Source: an uncultured Bacteroidaceae bacterium (GTDB lineage Bacteria; Bacteroidota; Bacteroidia; Bacteroidales; Bacteroidaceae). Taken from it: a stretch of DNA of 64,000 bases. The notes under the pieces were generated by a model. It worked only from the letters and a program-made list of their open reading frames with translations. It did not search any database and was not told the DNA's origin. Each line of letters opens with the position of its first letter. Within the stretch, counting starts at the first letter, position 1. Where the stretch lies: NCBI GenBank assembly GCA_934293005.1, contig CAKQYA010000013.1, positions 5,291 through 69,290 of the forward strand. The letters run 5' to 3'. A program made the translations under genes and the position numbers. Shown here piece by piece: positions 1 through 9,035 of this stretch.

Positions 1-518
1 TCAAGATGACTGATAGGTTCATCTATGAACAGAAAATCAAAAGGCTGACAGAGCGAGCGGATGAGAGCCACTCGCTGTTGCTGGCCAAACGACATCAGGC
101 CAAGCGGCGAGTCCACTTTCTCAGAAATGCCAAGCATGTCAAACCACTCAAGAATCCTTTTCTTTTTCTGCTTGCCTGTGAGCTTGTTTTTTATGACTAC
201 ATTTTCCATAGCCGTCAACTCCGGGAAAAGCCTTAATTCTTGCCACATCAGCGAGAAATGTCTTTTTCTGATGTCTGTCCATTGTGATATGGAAAAGTTG
301 CGTGTGTCTACTCCATCAAAGAGAATCTGCCCCTGGTAATCATTGCGGTATCCATATATGAAACTGCATAATGACGATTTGCCTGTGCCCGAGTTTGCTT
401 CCACAAGATAGGTCTTGCCTTTCTCAAATACTATGTCTTGGTTCCACACATCACTCGCCAAATCCGCACGATTGGCAAAGACGTCAGGAATTGTTTTTAT
501 CAATTGTATCTTATCCAT
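1..518 (-). CDS. ABC transporter ATP-binding protein (partial, runs off the left edge)
   Basis: The visible N-terminal 172 residues form an ABC ATPase nucleotide-binding domain that would power an envelope transporter from the cytoplasmic side. Walker A is ANSGTGKSS (about residues 46-54), the Q-loop region is MWQELRLFPEL, the signature is MSFGQQQR, and Walker B is FLFIDEP. The compact form resembles LolD/FtsE/MacB-type ATPases, which pair with FtsX-like permeases; that assignment is inference. The ATG at 516-518 lies 12 bases after the stop of the upstream DUF4836 lipoprotein gene, so the two are probably co-transcribed. The C-terminus lies outside the window. Confidence 0.85.
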   Translation of the reverse strand, partial: MDKIQLIKTIPDVFANRADLASDVWNQDIVFEKGKTYLVEANSGTGKSSLCSFIYGYRNDYQGQILFDGVDTRNFSISQWTDIRKRHFSLMWQELRLFPELTAMENVVIKNKLTGKQKKKRILEWFDMLGISEKVDSPLGLMSFGQQQRVALIRSLCQPFDFLFIDEPISHL

Positions 519-530
519 TGTCAAAAAATA

Positions 531-1988
531 TCATTCAAGTATTCCCTTGAGGAAGTTGACTTTTTTATCTTTCAGATTTATGTCTACCGTCATTTTCCCA
601 AAGGTTTTTGATTTTGCTATAACAGATTCAAGCTCACAATTCGAATTCATCAAGAATAATGAACGGCTATGGCCTTTAAGGCACGAGTCGCCATTTATGT
701 AAGCATAGAACAAATAGTCTGAGATGTCATCACGTATCAAGCTGCTGAGAATGTTGCCTGTGTCAAACTCAGGTCTGCTTATAGAAGTGAAATACAAATT
801 GTCATCCTTCACACCCCAGAAGAATTTGTTTTGTGTGCCACCCAACCTCAGGCAATAGTCAGTAGCCGATACATTGTCCATGCTTGCGCCATATTCAGCC
901 ATGCTTTGTTTCCAATAATCCACATCTTTGAGAAAATCCGAATTGTTCAACTCTGCAGCTACTGTAAAAAAGAATTCTTTTTGAGGATTCAGCGACACGA
1001 GCACGTCGCCGTCGATAGAAGATATCATCTGCTCGACATCAATGCAGCGTTCAAGCATGAACAGATATTCTTTGCATTGAGTCGACTTTTTCAGCAGGTT
1101 CAGCATCCATTTGCCATTGGCGCTAAAGCATGCCCATGCTGAGACAAACCTCGTGTCATATTTGCTGAACTTGCCATTTATTTTATAGAGGTTTTTCTTC
1201 ATGTTCTCCATCATGCGACGGTCATCATCTGTCTTAGGAAGCAATTCAGCTTCGATGGCAACCTTGCCATTCTCAAAGTTGGCTGTGACAACAGAAGACA
1301 TGTCTCCTAACAAACAGAAGAAAGGCCATGGTTTTCCCTTTGGCATGAGTTCTTCGATGCTCCTGCGTGCATTGTTGGTCAACACCACTATGTCTTTGCC
1401 TTCTATATGAGTGTCAAACGTATATGTTGTCGAATAACTCTTGTCTTTGTCTTGTTTCATGAGAGCCAAAGCAGACTTCATGTCTCTTTCGCCCGACTGC
1501 AGCATCGAATTGGCGTAAAGCAAAGCAGCCCTCTTGTCGTACAGCAAGCATATCTCCCCAAGCAGTTTGCAGCACATCACATCGTCACGTTCCACAGCTT
1601 TAGAGACAATATTGTTGGCTCTGAGCATCTGAAGAAACTCCTCAAAATCGTCTTTGTCAGCCAATTTCAGCACAAGTCCATAACAACCGTCACGACGGTG
1701 GAAGAGGCAAGCAGGCTCACGAAAGTCTATGCCTATGCTCGCTGGATCGTCTATCAAAGCATCGGCTTTGTCCTTATCTTTGGGATTCACGACGATTGAG
1801 ACATTTTCTTTAGCGAGCTGCAGCATCTTCGATTCTGCCAGGTCTGCCTTTTCAGCCATGCTTTTAACGTTTATCATCACAATAGCGTCTGAGTCTGCAG
1901 GAATGACATTTTTATATTCATCGTTAGTGCACGAACTCATAATGGCTGCAACAAAAACCAACGTCATAATATAATAAACATACTTCAT
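531..1988 (-). CDS. DUF4836-family lipoprotein
   Basis: About 485 residues with a type II signal peptide (hydrophobic run, then lipobox MSSC near residue 20), followed by an N-terminal segment NVIPADSDAIVMINVKS. That segment is typical of DUF4836 proteins, which are Bacteroidota cell-envelope lipoproteins of unknown function. The ATG at 1988 is preferred over an in-frame ATG 12 bases upstream because it gives a conventional lipoprotein leader; both are possible. The following gene, an ABC ATPase, starts 12 bases after the stop, hinting at a shared envelope role. No catalytic motif is visible. Confidence 0.8.
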   Translation of the reverse strand: MKYVYYIMTLVFVAAIMSSCTNDEYKNVIPADSDAIVMINVKSMAEKADLAESKMLQLAKENVSIVVNPKDKDKADALIDDPASIGIDFREPACLFHRRDGCYGLVLKLADKDDFEEFLQMLRANNIVSKAVERDDVMCCKLLGEICLLYDKRAALLYANSMLQSGERDMKSALALMKQDKDKSYSTTYTFDTHIEGKDIVVLTNNARRSIEELMPKGKPWPFFCLLGDMSSVVTANFENGKVAIEAELLPKTDDDRRMMENMKKNLYKINGKFSKYDTRFVSAWACFSANGKWMLNLLKKSTQCKEYLFMLERCIDVEQMISSIDGDVLVSLNPQKEFFFTVAAELNNSDFLKDVDYWKQSMAEYGASMDNVSATDYCLRLGGTQNKFFWGVKDDNLYFTSISRPEFDTGNILSSLIRDDISDYLFYAYINGDSCLKGHSRSLFLMNSNCELESVIAKSKTFGKMTVDINLKDKKVNFLKGILE

Positions 1989-2204
1989 ACAATCAATCAT
2001 TTAAAGATAAAACATACTATTGTTAACTCAAAATCAAATCATAAGCGGTGCCCATCATTATTCTTGCATTTTGACATTCTCTATCTTGCAAGCATGAGAG
2101 CAGATCGCTTTGATGTGATAAAAAATTTTTTTTTGAATACCTGCCTAAGCACCCATCATCAATCTCCTACATCTATTGCCGATATTGCGAATCAATTCAG
2201 CTAA

Positions 2205-2951
2205 TCACCTGTTGGAAAGACTCATGATGTGCACCGCCGCCAATGCAGCAGTTTCGGTGCGCAGCCTGCTTTTGCCAAGCGACATACTCTTGAAGCCGTT
2301 ATCCACAGCCATCCTCACTTCATCGATGGAAAAGTCGCCCTCTGGTCCGATCATCACCACAGCGTCAGCACCTTTCACCATGCAGTCTATCAGTTCTGCT
2401 TTAGCGGCCAGGCTTGGCTCGTCATCATGGCAATGGCAGATGAATTTCTGCACCTCTTCCCCATTGGCAGATTTCATTTCTGCCATTCTCTTCACGAAAG
2501 AGGCAAATGTCTCCATGCTGTTGACCAAAGGCTTCCATGCTTTGCGGCTTTGCTTCATCGCCGACACCACTATTTTGTCTATCCTTTCAGTCTTGATGAT
2601 GGTGCGTTCCGACCAACGGCTTCGGATGAACGAAAATTCGTCAACGCCTATTTCTGTGGCTTTCTCTGCAAACCATTCCGTGCGGTCTATGTTTTTTGTC
2701 GGAGCCATTGCCACATGAAGGTGTGGCTCCCACAAACGCTTCTGAGGAAGAGCATCTACTACATTATAAAAACAATGCTTCTTGTTAGCCTCTGCTACCA
2801 CGGCTTTATAGAAAGTGCCTTCGCCGTCCATCAGCATCATCTCGTCTCCTGCTTCCATGCGCAGCACACGAATGGCATGCTGCGCTTCTTCTTCAGGCAA
2901 CTCGTGCATTTCTGCCGCATGCGGCACATAAAAGTATCTTACTTCCTTCAT
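2205..2951 (-). CDS. rsmE: 16S rRNA (uracil-1498-N3)-methyltransferase
   Basis: RsmE methylates U1498 of 16S rRNA using S-adenosylmethionine. The 248-residue product has the PUA-like N-terminus (EEAQHAIRVLRMEAGDE) and the C-terminal SPOUT trefoil knot with VVMIGPEGDFSIDEV and SLGKSRLRTETAA, both family hallmarks. The start at 2951 (MKEVRYFYVP) is chosen because the 21 extra in-frame residues upstream are not family-like. It is the last gene of a probable map-tsaD-rsmE unit, 64 bases after tsaD. Confidence 0.93.
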   Translation of the reverse strand: MKEVRYFYVPHAAEMHELPEEEAQHAIRVLRMEAGDEMMLMDGEGTFYKAVVAEANKKHCFYNVVDALPQKRLWEPHLHVAMAPTKNIDRTEWFAEKATEIGVDEFSFIRSRWSERTIIKTERIDKIVVSAMKQSRKAWKPLVNSMETFASFVKRMAEMKSANGEEVQKFICHCHDDEPSLAAKAELIDCMVKGADAVVMIGPEGDFSIDEVRMAVDNGFKSMSLGKSRLRTETAALAAVHIMSLSNR

Positions 2952-3015
2952 ATCCCTGCTTTGATAAAAAAGATGAGCGCGCACCGTATCTTGCACGGCG
3001 CGCACAGCAATCATG

Positions 3016-4029
3016 TCATTTAGTCATGCGGGCATAAGCAGGCAAGTCTACTGACGCAAAATCTTTGTCGAGATATTTGAAATAGCCCGTAATGCCTATC
3101 ATGGCCGCATTGTCGGTTGTGTATGAGAATTTTGGGATGAAAATCTTCCATCCGTAACGCTTTGCATGGTCGCGGAACGCATTGCGCAATCCATTGTTCG
3201 CGCTCACGCCTCCAGCCACAGCCACTTGCCTTATACCCGTGTCCTTCACCGCTTTGCGCAGTTTTTTCATAAGAATGTCAACAATTGTCTTCTCGAGCGA
3301 TGCCGCAAGGTCTTCTTTGTTGTTCTCTATGAAGTCAGGGTCCTCAGCTACCCAGTCTCTCATGTGATAGAGAAACGATGTCTTCAGCCCTGAAAAACTA
3401 TAGTCGTAGCCTGAAATGTCTGGCTTGGCAAACTGGAAGCGCTCCGCATTGCCCTGGCGGGCCAGTCTGTCTATGATAGGCCCTCCTGGATAGCCGAGCC
3501 CCATCACTTTGGAGCATTTGTCTATAGCCTCGCCTGCTGCATCGTCTATGGTCTGTCCTATGATTTCCATGTCCTTGTAAGAGTTGACCTTCACAATCTG
3601 GCTGTTTCCACCGCTGACGAGGAGGCACAGATAAGGGAATGACGGCTGGTCGTTGTCGTCTTCGCTCTCGCGTATGAAATGAGCGAGCACATGTCCTTGA
3701 AGATGGTTCACGTCTATCATCGGAATGCCAAGCGAAAGCGCAAGTCCCTTTGCGAAACTCACCCCGACAAGCAAGCTGCCCATCAAACCTGGCCCGCGTG
3801 TGAAAGCAATGGCATTGAGGTCAGCCTTTGTCATCCCTGCCCTCTTGATGGCCGTGTCCACCACGGGCACGATGTTCTGCTGGTGCGCGCGGCTTGCCAA
3901 CTCAGGCACCACGCCGCCATACTCTTCATGCACAGCCTGCGAGGCTGTCACATTGCTCAGCAAGATGCCGTCTTTTAGCACCGCTGCGCTCGTGTCGTCG
4001 CACGAGCTCTCTATTGCAAGTATATACAT
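3016..4029 (-). CDS. tsaD: tRNA N6-threonylcarbamoyladenosine transferase TsaD
   Basis: TsaD transfers the threonylcarbamoyl group from threonylcarbamoyl-AMP to A37 of ANN-decoding tRNAs, together with TsaB and TsaE. The 337-residue protein has the ASKHA-type ATP fold: N-terminal ILAIESSCDDTS, the metal-ligand pair in NHLQGHVLAH (His109 and His113), LLVSGGNSQ, and C-terminal VAGGVSANNGLR. The length is normal for the family. It sits 24 bases after map and 64 bases before rsmE in one direction, consistent with a translation-related operon. Confidence 0.96.
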   Translation of the reverse strand: MYILAIESSCDDTSAAVLKDGILLSNVTASQAVHEEYGGVVPELASRAHQQNIVPVVDTAIKRAGMTKADLNAIAFTRGPGLMGSLLVGVSFAKGLALSLGIPMIDVNHLQGHVLAHFIRESEDDNDQPSFPYLCLLVSGGNSQIVKVNSYKDMEIIGQTIDDAAGEAIDKCSKVMGLGYPGGPIIDRLARQGNAERFQFAKPDISGYDYSFSGLKTSFLYHMRDWVAEDPDFIENNKEDLAASLEKTIVDILMKKLRKAVKDTGIRQVAVAGGVSANNGLRNAFRDHAKRYGWKIFIPKFSYTTDNAAMIGITGYFKYLDKDFASVDLPAYARMTK

Positions 4030-4053
4030 AATCTTTCAACAAATCACGAATGC

Positions 4054-4917
4054 TCAGTATGTGAGAATCTCCATTCCTTCTTCGGTGAGCAAGTAAGTGT
4101 GCTCCCATTGCGCAGAATCGCTGTAATCTTCAGTCACGACAGTCCAGTCGTCCTCGCTGTCCACAAACACCTTCCAGTCGCCTGCGTTTATCATCGGCTC
4201 GATGGTGAACACCATGCCCGGCACTAAAAGCATGCCTGTGCCCTTGCGTCCATAGTGATCCATTTCCGGCTCCTCATGAAACTCGTTGCCCACACCGTGC
4301 CCGCACAGGTCTCTCACCACGGTGAAGCCATTCTGGTGCGCATGCTTCGTGATCGCAGCCGCCGAGTCGCCAACAAAAGAGAATGGCTTGCATGCTTCAG
4401 CTCCGATCTCCATGCACTCCTTTGCCACGCGCACAAGCTTCTCCCTCTCTGGCGTGGTTTTGCCGATGATGAACATTCGGCTGGCGTCGGCATAGTATCC
4501 ATCAACGATGGTCGTGCAGTCCACATTGATGATGTCGCCTTCTTCAAGCACTTCCTCTTCATCTGGGATGCCATGGCAGACAACTTCATTTATGCTTGTG
4601 CAGCAACTCTTCGGAAAGCCCTCATAGTTGAGCGGTGCAGGAATGCCTCCATGCTTCGTGGTGTATTCGTGCACCAGCGCATCTATCTCGAGGGTAGACA
4701 TCCCCTCGTGTATTTTTTCAGCCACGAGGTCAAGCACAGCCGTATTGAGCTTGCCAGCCTTGCGTATGCCTTCTATTTGCTCTGGGGTCTTGATGAGGTC
4801 ACGCGTAGGAACGAGGTGGCCCTTATTCTGGAAAGACAATATTCTCTTGTCCAATTCTGTCAATGGCTGGCCGCTTTTCACATGCCAGTTTCGTGGATTT
4901 CTTCTGATAAGTCCCAT
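4054..4917 (-). CDS. map: Type I methionine aminopeptidase
   Basis: This enzyme removes the initiator methionine from nascent proteins. The 287 residues contain the usual dimetal ligands: the Asp pair in NVDCTTIVDGYYADASRMF, His in GHGVGNEFHEEP, Glu in FTIEPM and Glu in QWEHT, plus the substrate-contact HGIPD. The start at 4917 (MGLIRRNPRN) is chosen over an in-frame ATG at 4962 because the upstream ATG lies at or before the predicted transcription start. The N-terminal extension of about 35 residues before the catalytic domain is common in Bacteroidota. tsaD follows after 24 bases. Confidence 0.94.
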   Translation of the reverse strand: MGLIRRNPRNWHVKSGQPLTELDKRILSFQNKGHLVPTRDLIKTPEQIEGIRKAGKLNTAVLDLVAEKIHEGMSTLEIDALVHEYTTKHGGIPAPLNYEGFPKSCCTSINEVVCHGIPDEEEVLEEGDIINVDCTTIVDGYYADASRMFIIGKTTPEREKLVRVAKECMEIGAEACKPFSFVGDSAAAITKHAHQNGFTVVRDLCGHGVGNEFHEEPEMDHYGRKGTGMLLVPGMVFTIEPMINAGDWKVFVDSEDDWTVVTEDYSDSAQWEHTYLLTEEGMEILTY

Positions 4918-4950
4918 AATATCTATATGTATAATCATCTTAATTTTCCA

Positions 4951-4958
4951 CAAAGATA
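4951..4958 (-). promoter_or_regulatory. Bacteroidota -7 box for map-tsaD-rsmE
   Basis: The minus strand reads TATCTTTG, matching the TAnnTTTG consensus, about 34 bases before the map start codon. No good -33 TTTG box is visible at the expected spacing, so the call rests on the -7 element and its position. Confidence 0.5.
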
Positions 4959-5019
4959 CCACCTTTTTTTTAGAAGCTCGGTGTTTTCATGGATAATATT
5001 GCAATAATAACACTTTTCA

Positions 5020-5051
5020 TTTGTGTAAATCACTTTCTTTTGCGAAATTTG
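5020..5051 (+). promoter_or_regulatory. Promoter for the DUF4738-like lipoprotein gene
   Basis: TTTG at 5020-5023, a 20-base spacer, then GAAATTTG at 5044-5051, one mismatch from the TAnnTTTG consensus. The predicted start is about 80 bases ahead of the ATG at 5140. This promoter is divergent from map. Confidence 0.5.
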
Positions 5052-5139
5052 TAAGCGGAAAAGACATCGCAGGAAGAGAATGCCTGCATTTGCAGAACGA
5101 ATCGACCATCCGACAAACAATAAAACTCTATACGAATAA

Positions 5140-5721
5140 ATGAAAACAATAAGAAACGGCTTCATTGCGCTCATGGCTCTCGCAGCCGCATATTCGTGCG
5201 CCAACAAAGAAAAAGCACAACAGAAAGAAGAATGCATGTCCGAAATGTGCGATTCCGTGACAAGCGTCACATCGCTCCGCGACTACACTCTTAAAGACAC
5301 CATGCGTGTCAATGGACACATCTACCATTACACATGCTCGCTCGAACATGTCGACAGCATGCCTACGCTCATAAATGCCCAAGGCGCAGAATACAAAGAA
5401 AGCAGAGTGTGCGTGAGTGTCAAGCACGACAGCACCAATATTTTCCAACGCACTTATTACAAGAAAGACTTTAAGAAAATGGTTCCGAAGGAGCTTTTCA
5501 ATGTGGCCACTTTGGTTGGGGTCAACTACAACTACCTCAAGAGCAACGACCACTCCGCGCTCCATTTCATCATCACCGTTGGAGACCCCGACGAGACATC
5601 TGATCTTTCTTTTCCGCTCGAGCTGACTGTCTCTCCCGATGGAAGCAGCACCATCAAAAAGGCTGAGAACATCGAGACTGGCCCGATAAGCAGCAATCTC
5701 AACGTAGAGCCCGACATTTAA
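5140..5721 (+). CDS. Putative lipoprotein, DUF4738-like
   Basis: A 193-residue exported protein with a lipoprotein leader ending in AYSC at residue 20, followed by a lysine- and glutamate-rich linker. The body (DYTLKDTMRVNG, FQRTYYKKDF, LHFIITVGDPDE) is beta-rich and resembles the DUF4738 family of Bacteroidales lipoproteins; this match is from memory and moderate. No catalytic motif is seen. Function is unknown. It lies between the divergent map operon and a small HTH gene. Confidence 0.7.
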   Translation: MKTIRNGFIALMALAAAYSCANKEKAQQKEECMSEMCDSVTSVTSLRDYTLKDTMRVNGHIYHYTCSLEHVDSMPTLINAQGAEYKESRVCVSVKHDSTNIFQRTYYKKDFKKMVPKELFNVATLVGVNYNYLKSNDHSALHFIITVGDPDETSDLSFPLELTVSPDGSSTIKKAENIETGPISSNLNVEPDI

Positions 5722-5786
5722 CCTAAATCTGGTTTAAAATACTTCTGCGTAGCTCTTGCGCCAATCCGAAACTTTAGTGAAACAAC

Positions 5787-5993
5787 ATGAAAATCGAAGA
5801 AGCCGTCATCTACGCCATAGCTCAGAGAAATGGCGGACTTACCACAGACCAGATAGCTGAAGCCATCAACAAAGGCAGGCTGCACGTCAGGAAAGACGGC
5901 AAGCCTGTCACGAGCAAGCAGGTCTATGCCGTTGTCTGCCGCTATCCAAGCATGTTTGCCAAAGATAGCGGAAGAATCATGCTTATGATCTGA
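5787..5993 (+). CDS. Small winged-helix (HARE-HTH-like) protein
   Basis: A 68-residue protein with the pattern of a single winged-helix domain: helix EEAVIYAIAQRNGGLTTDQIA, a recognition segment with basic residues (NKGRLHVRKDGKPVTSKQV), and a terminal wing FAKDSGRIMLMI. This layout resembles the HARE-HTH domain found fused to restriction enzymes and chromatin proteins, here as a stand-alone copy. DNA binding is inference. It starts 65 bases after the lipoprotein gene and converges with rarA, whose stop lies 27 bases away. Confidence 0.65.
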   Translation: MKIEEAVIYAIAQRNGGLTTDQIAEAINKGRLHVRKDGKPVTSKQVYAVVCRYPSMFAKDSGRIMLMI

Positions 5994-6020
5994 CAAGCAT
6001 CCTCATGCTCGCCTCTGAGC

Positions 6021-7292
6021 CTACTTGTCATATTTCTCGCCCCAAAGCGTCCTCATGCGCTCATGAAGCTTGTTCTCGGCAGCATTGTCCTGCGGATGCC
6101 AGAACCGCACGCCCTCAGCATCGTCTGGCAGGAACTGCTGCTCCACGAAGTTGCCCTTATAGGCATGGGCATACTTGTAATCCTTCCCATAGCCCAGTTG
6201 CGACATGAGTTTGGTGGGCGCATTGCGCAGATGCAGCGGCACAGGCAAGTTGCCCGTCTCCCTCACATAGTCCAACGCTGAGTTGATCGACTCATAAGCA
6301 GAATTGCTCTTGGGCGATGCGGCCAGATACACAGTTGCCTCTGCCAGCGGAATCCTTCCCTCCGGCATTCCAATCTTAGCCACCGTGTCAAAAGCCGCAT
6401 TGGCAAGCAGAAGAGCGTTGGGATTGGCAAGGCCTATGTCCTCGCTTGCCGAGATGACCAGGCGCCTCGCTATGAACACGGGGTCCTCGCCGCCTTCGAT
6501 CATGCGCGCAAGATAATACACGGCCGCATCAGGATCGCTGCCCCTTATGCTCTTGATGAATGCCGAAATGATATCGTAATGCATCTCCCCGTCTTTGTCG
6601 TAAGCCAGAGGATTTTGCTGAAGTGCCTCCGTCACAGCCTTGTCATTGATGGCATCCGACGTTTCCGTCACAAGTTCCAGGATATTCAGAAACTTGCGTG
6701 CGTCGCCTCCGCAGAAGCGCATCATGGCGCCAGTCTCCTGCACGTCAATGCTCCTCTCCTTGAGATAGATGTCTGTATTAAGAGCGTGCTTGAGAAGATT
6801 CTCAAGGTCGTCCACCTCCAGACTCTTGAGCACATACACCTGGCAGCGGCTGAGAAGCGGACGTATCACCTCAAACGAAGGGTTTTCCGTGGTGGCTCCT
6901 ATCAAGGTCACAATGCCCTGCTCCACAGCTCCGAGCAGACTGTCTTGCTGCGATTTGGAGAAACGGTGTATCTCATCAATAAACAATATAGGCGACACGC
7001 CTCCCCTCATGCCAGAGAAGAAGTTGGACGATTTGGCTTTTTCTATCACCTCTCTCACATCCTTCACGCCTGATGTCACAGCCGACAATGTGTAGAAAGG
7101 CACGTCAAGCGTCTTCGCTATGATATTCGCCAGCGTCGTTTTGCCCACACCCGGGGGCCCCCAAAGAATGAAAGACGAGATGCGTTTCTGTTCAATCATC
7201 CTGCGTATCACGGCCCCCTCGCCCACAAGGTGCTTCTGGCCTATGTAGTCGTCAAGCTTCTGCGGACGCAATCTTTCTGCTAATGGCTTCAT
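6021..7292 (-). CDS. rarA: Replication-associated recombination protein A
   Basis: RarA (MgsA) is a AAA+ ATPase acting at stalled replication forks. The 423-residue product has Walker A GPPGVGKTTLA (residues 45-55), Walker B LFIDEIHRFSKSQQD, sensor 1 IGATTENPSFE, and the C-terminal tetramerisation region with YLARMIEGGEDP and SQLGYGKDYKYAHAY, which is diagnostic of this family rather than of clamp loaders. It starts 21 bases after crcB and is probably co-transcribed with it. Confidence 0.96.
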   Translation of the reverse strand: MKPLAERLRPQKLDDYIGQKHLVGEGAVIRRMIEQKRISSFILWGPPGVGKTTLANIIAKTLDVPFYTLSAVTSGVKDVREVIEKAKSSNFFSGMRGGVSPILFIDEIHRFSKSQQDSLLGAVEQGIVTLIGATTENPSFEVIRPLLSRCQVYVLKSLEVDDLENLLKHALNTDIYLKERSIDVQETGAMMRFCGGDARKFLNILELVTETSDAINDKAVTEALQQNPLAYDKDGEMHYDIISAFIKSIRGSDPDAAVYYLARMIEGGEDPVFIARRLVISASEDIGLANPNALLLANAAFDTVAKIGMPEGRIPLAEATVYLAASPKSNSAYESINSALDYVRETGNLPVPLHLRNAPTKLMSQLGYGKDYKYAHAYKGNFVEQQFLPDDAEGVRFWHPQDNAAENKLHERMRTLWGEKYDK

Positions 7293-7313
7293 CGTTATAA
7301 AAAATATGTCAGG

Positions 7314-7736
7314 TTAAAATATTCTGCTGGCCACAGAGCTTATCGCCTTGGCCAATGACGGCAGCAAGCTTGGCAGAGCATAGCCGGCTGCCACAGCCAG
7401 CATGCCAAGCGCCACGCTTCCTGCCACATACAGGCCGACAGCGGAATATTGGCCGTCTTTCAACAGCCTGCTCGTCTCGTTCATGAATGTGGAAAACGTC
7501 GTGAACCCTCCGCACAGTCCTGTTGCAAGAAACAATCTTGCAGAAGGGCTCATCACAAGTCCGCCCGATGGCAGAGCCGACAACGCCCCGATGATGAAAC
7601 ATCCCGCCACGTTGACCGCCAATGTGCCCCATGGAAAACTACATGGCATCACAGCCTGCAGCGCAATCGACACAAGAAACCTTGCTCCGCCTCCAATGCA
7701 GCTGCCCATGCTCACTAATAAGAAATCTTTTATCAT
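7314..7736 (-). CDS. crcB: Fluoride ion channel CrcB/Fluc
   Basis: Fluc channels export fluoride through a dual-topology membrane dimer. The 140 residues include four hydrophobic segments and the family motifs GSCIGGGARF, the pore Asn in FPWGTLAVNVAG and GFTTFSTFMNE. The upstream leader of about 110 bases does not show a recognisable fluoride riboswitch. It is followed by rarA, an association with no obvious functional link. Confidence 0.93.
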   Translation of the reverse strand: MIKDFLLVSMGSCIGGGARFLVSIALQAVMPCSFPWGTLAVNVAGCFIIGALSALPSGGLVMSPSARLFLATGLCGGFTTFSTFMNETSRLLKDGQYSAVGLYVAGSVALGMLAVAAGYALPSLLPSLAKAISSVASRIF

Positions 7737-7745
7737 GCTGTCTTT

Positions 7746-7785
7746 TTATCTTTCCATCCCTTGCTGTCTGTTATCTTTCCATCCC
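7746..7785. repeat. 15-bp direct repeat, two copies, in the crcB leader
   Basis: TTATCTTTCCATCCC occurs at 7746-7760 and again at 7771-7785 (period 25), immediately upstream of the crcB start codon. Confidence 0.8.
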
Positions 7786-7853
7786 TGCTTAAGAGATGCT
7801 GTTCATTTGCGCCCAAGCCGCTCCATGCATTCAGGCGGCATGCAGACACAATG

Positions 7854-7885
7854 CAAAAATAATGAAAATCATCGAATGCGGCAAG
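7854..7885 (-). promoter_or_regulatory. Promoter for crcB-rarA
   Basis: On the minus strand, CTTG, a 20-base spacer and TATTTTTG (7861 to 7854) match the Bacteroidota consensus, about 118 bases upstream of the crcB ATG. Confidence 0.5.
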
Positions 7886-8301
7886 CCTATCTGCCTAAAT
7901 CGTCTCATGAGAGAAGAAATTAACGCCCCGACACGGCAATCAACAGCACACAAACGAGATTGTTTTGCCTGCCATAAAGTCTGTCTGCACCTTCTCCCAG
8001 AAGGAATATTCGTCTCATGAAAGGGGCGGAAACATGAGAAATCATGAATGCCTGCCCACTTTCAGCATCATTTCATGGCCTGTTTAAGTGAAAAAAACAT
8101 AAATTTGGGGGAATCAGCAGGCATCAAACATGAATTTTTCTTGGAAATAAATTATCTTTGTGCACACAACCACATGGAAGAAGAGAACGGGCCGCACTAT
8201 GGAGGCTCTCGCGCGCTTGCGGCCACCATCCATGAGCGATGATGCCCATACGCACCCCACACATCTCAAACTATTATCAACCCTTTAATATATTTATGCT
8301 T
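7886..8301. other. Non-coding stretch between crcB and the PepSY-like gene
   Basis: Apart from the two promoters listed, nothing convincing is visible. Two short plus-strand open frames (7796-8020 and 8048-8242) have no recognisable features and lie across promoter elements, so they are treated as chance frames. Confidence 0.5.
8153..8160 (+). promoter_or_regulatory. -7 box upstream of the PepSY-like gene
   Basis: TATCTTTG matches TAnnTTTG, about 140 bases before the ATG at 8302. A -33 box at standard spacing is weak. Confidence 0.4.
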
Positions 8302-8748
8302 ATGAAAAGAATGATGAGTATCATGATGATTGCCATCTGCTGCATGCTCTCGTGCCACATCATGGCAAATGCCGACAACGACACGCCAATCGCTGTGACA
8401 TCGCTTCCTGCCAAGGCACAGGCCTTGCTCAGCAAGCATTTCAGCAACCAGAAAGTGGCCCTTGCCACTATTGAGTCGGGCGTCATCAGTAAAAGCTACG
8501 ATGTTGTCCTGAAGAACGGCACCAAACTTGAGTTTGACAAAAAGGGCAATCTCACAGAGATTGACTGCAAGCAAGGCGTAGTGCCAGCCCAGCTGATTCC
8601 GCAAGCCATCAAAAACTATTTGAAGGACAACTACGCGAAACAATCCGTCAAGAAGATTGAGATAGACAAGAATGAATATGAGGTTGAATTGTCCAACGGA
8701 CTTGACCTCACCTTCAACAAGCATTTCAAGCTGATCGACATCGACTGA
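8302..8748 (+). CDS. Secreted PepSY-like (DUF2874) protein
   Basis: A 148-residue exported protein. An N-terminal signal sequence (MKRMMSIMMIAICCMLSC and on to about residue 24) is followed by two repeats of the PepSY-like pattern: a helix (LPAKAQALLSKHFSN; IPQAIKNYLKDNYAK), then a beta-hairpin (SYDVVLKNGTKLEFDKKG; EYEVELSNGLDLTFNKHF). Such proteins are common periplasmic proteins in Bacteroidales, suggested to inhibit peptidases or bind ligands; the role here is unknown. The start at 8302 is preferred to 8239 because only it yields a compact signal peptide. A hairpin follows 80 bases downstream. Confidence 0.85.
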   Translation: MKRMMSIMMIAICCMLSCHIMANADNDTPIAVTSLPAKAQALLSKHFSNQKVALATIESGVISKSYDVVLKNGTKLEFDKKGNLTEIDCKQGVVPAQLIPQAIKNYLKDNYAKQSVKKIEIDKNEYEVELSNGLDLTFNKHFKLIDID

Positions 8749-8829
8749 CACCCCTCCACGATGAAGCTCGCCACGCCACACCATGCAGGCATCACGCTTC
8801 ATCCCCATGTGGCCTTTGATGTCCCAAAC

Positions 8830-8871
8830 AAACCGGCTGATTTTAAGCTCACGAGCCTAAATCAGCCGGTT
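8830..8871. terminator. Hairpin, probable terminator after the PepSY-like gene
   Basis: AACCGGCTGATTT (8830-8842) pairs with AAATCAGCCGGTT (8859-8871), a 13-bp perfect stem with a 16-base loop. There is no strong T tract downstream, so this is a weaker terminator call. Confidence 0.55.
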
Positions 8872-8966
8872 AATCATTCTGCATGTGCCGCATGCACAAA
8901 AGCCCAGGCTCACCCTCGCTCCTTTCCCTTGCCTTCTCCGTCATGTGTTTCGGACATTTCATGTCC

Positions 8967-9035
8967 GCCCTTCCATCTCCTTCCCTCTCCTTCCATCTTC
9001 CCCTCGCCCTTCCATCTCCTTCCCTCTCCTTCCAT
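8967..9035. repeat. Pyrimidine-rich tandem repeat, period 39 bp
   Basis: The unit starting GCCCTTCCATCTCCTTCCCT occurs at 8967-9005 and again from 9006, where the first 30 bases are identical. The plus strand is almost purine-free here. Confidence 0.8.

Noticed and set aside
7737..7853. Fluoride riboswitch in the crcB leader
   Set aside because: The leader contains GATGG-like strings only within a 15-bp duplication and lacks the conserved pairing blocks of the crcB motif.
8048..8242. 64-codon frame upstream of the PepSY-like gene
   Set aside because: It spans the predicted promoter and has no recognisable features.
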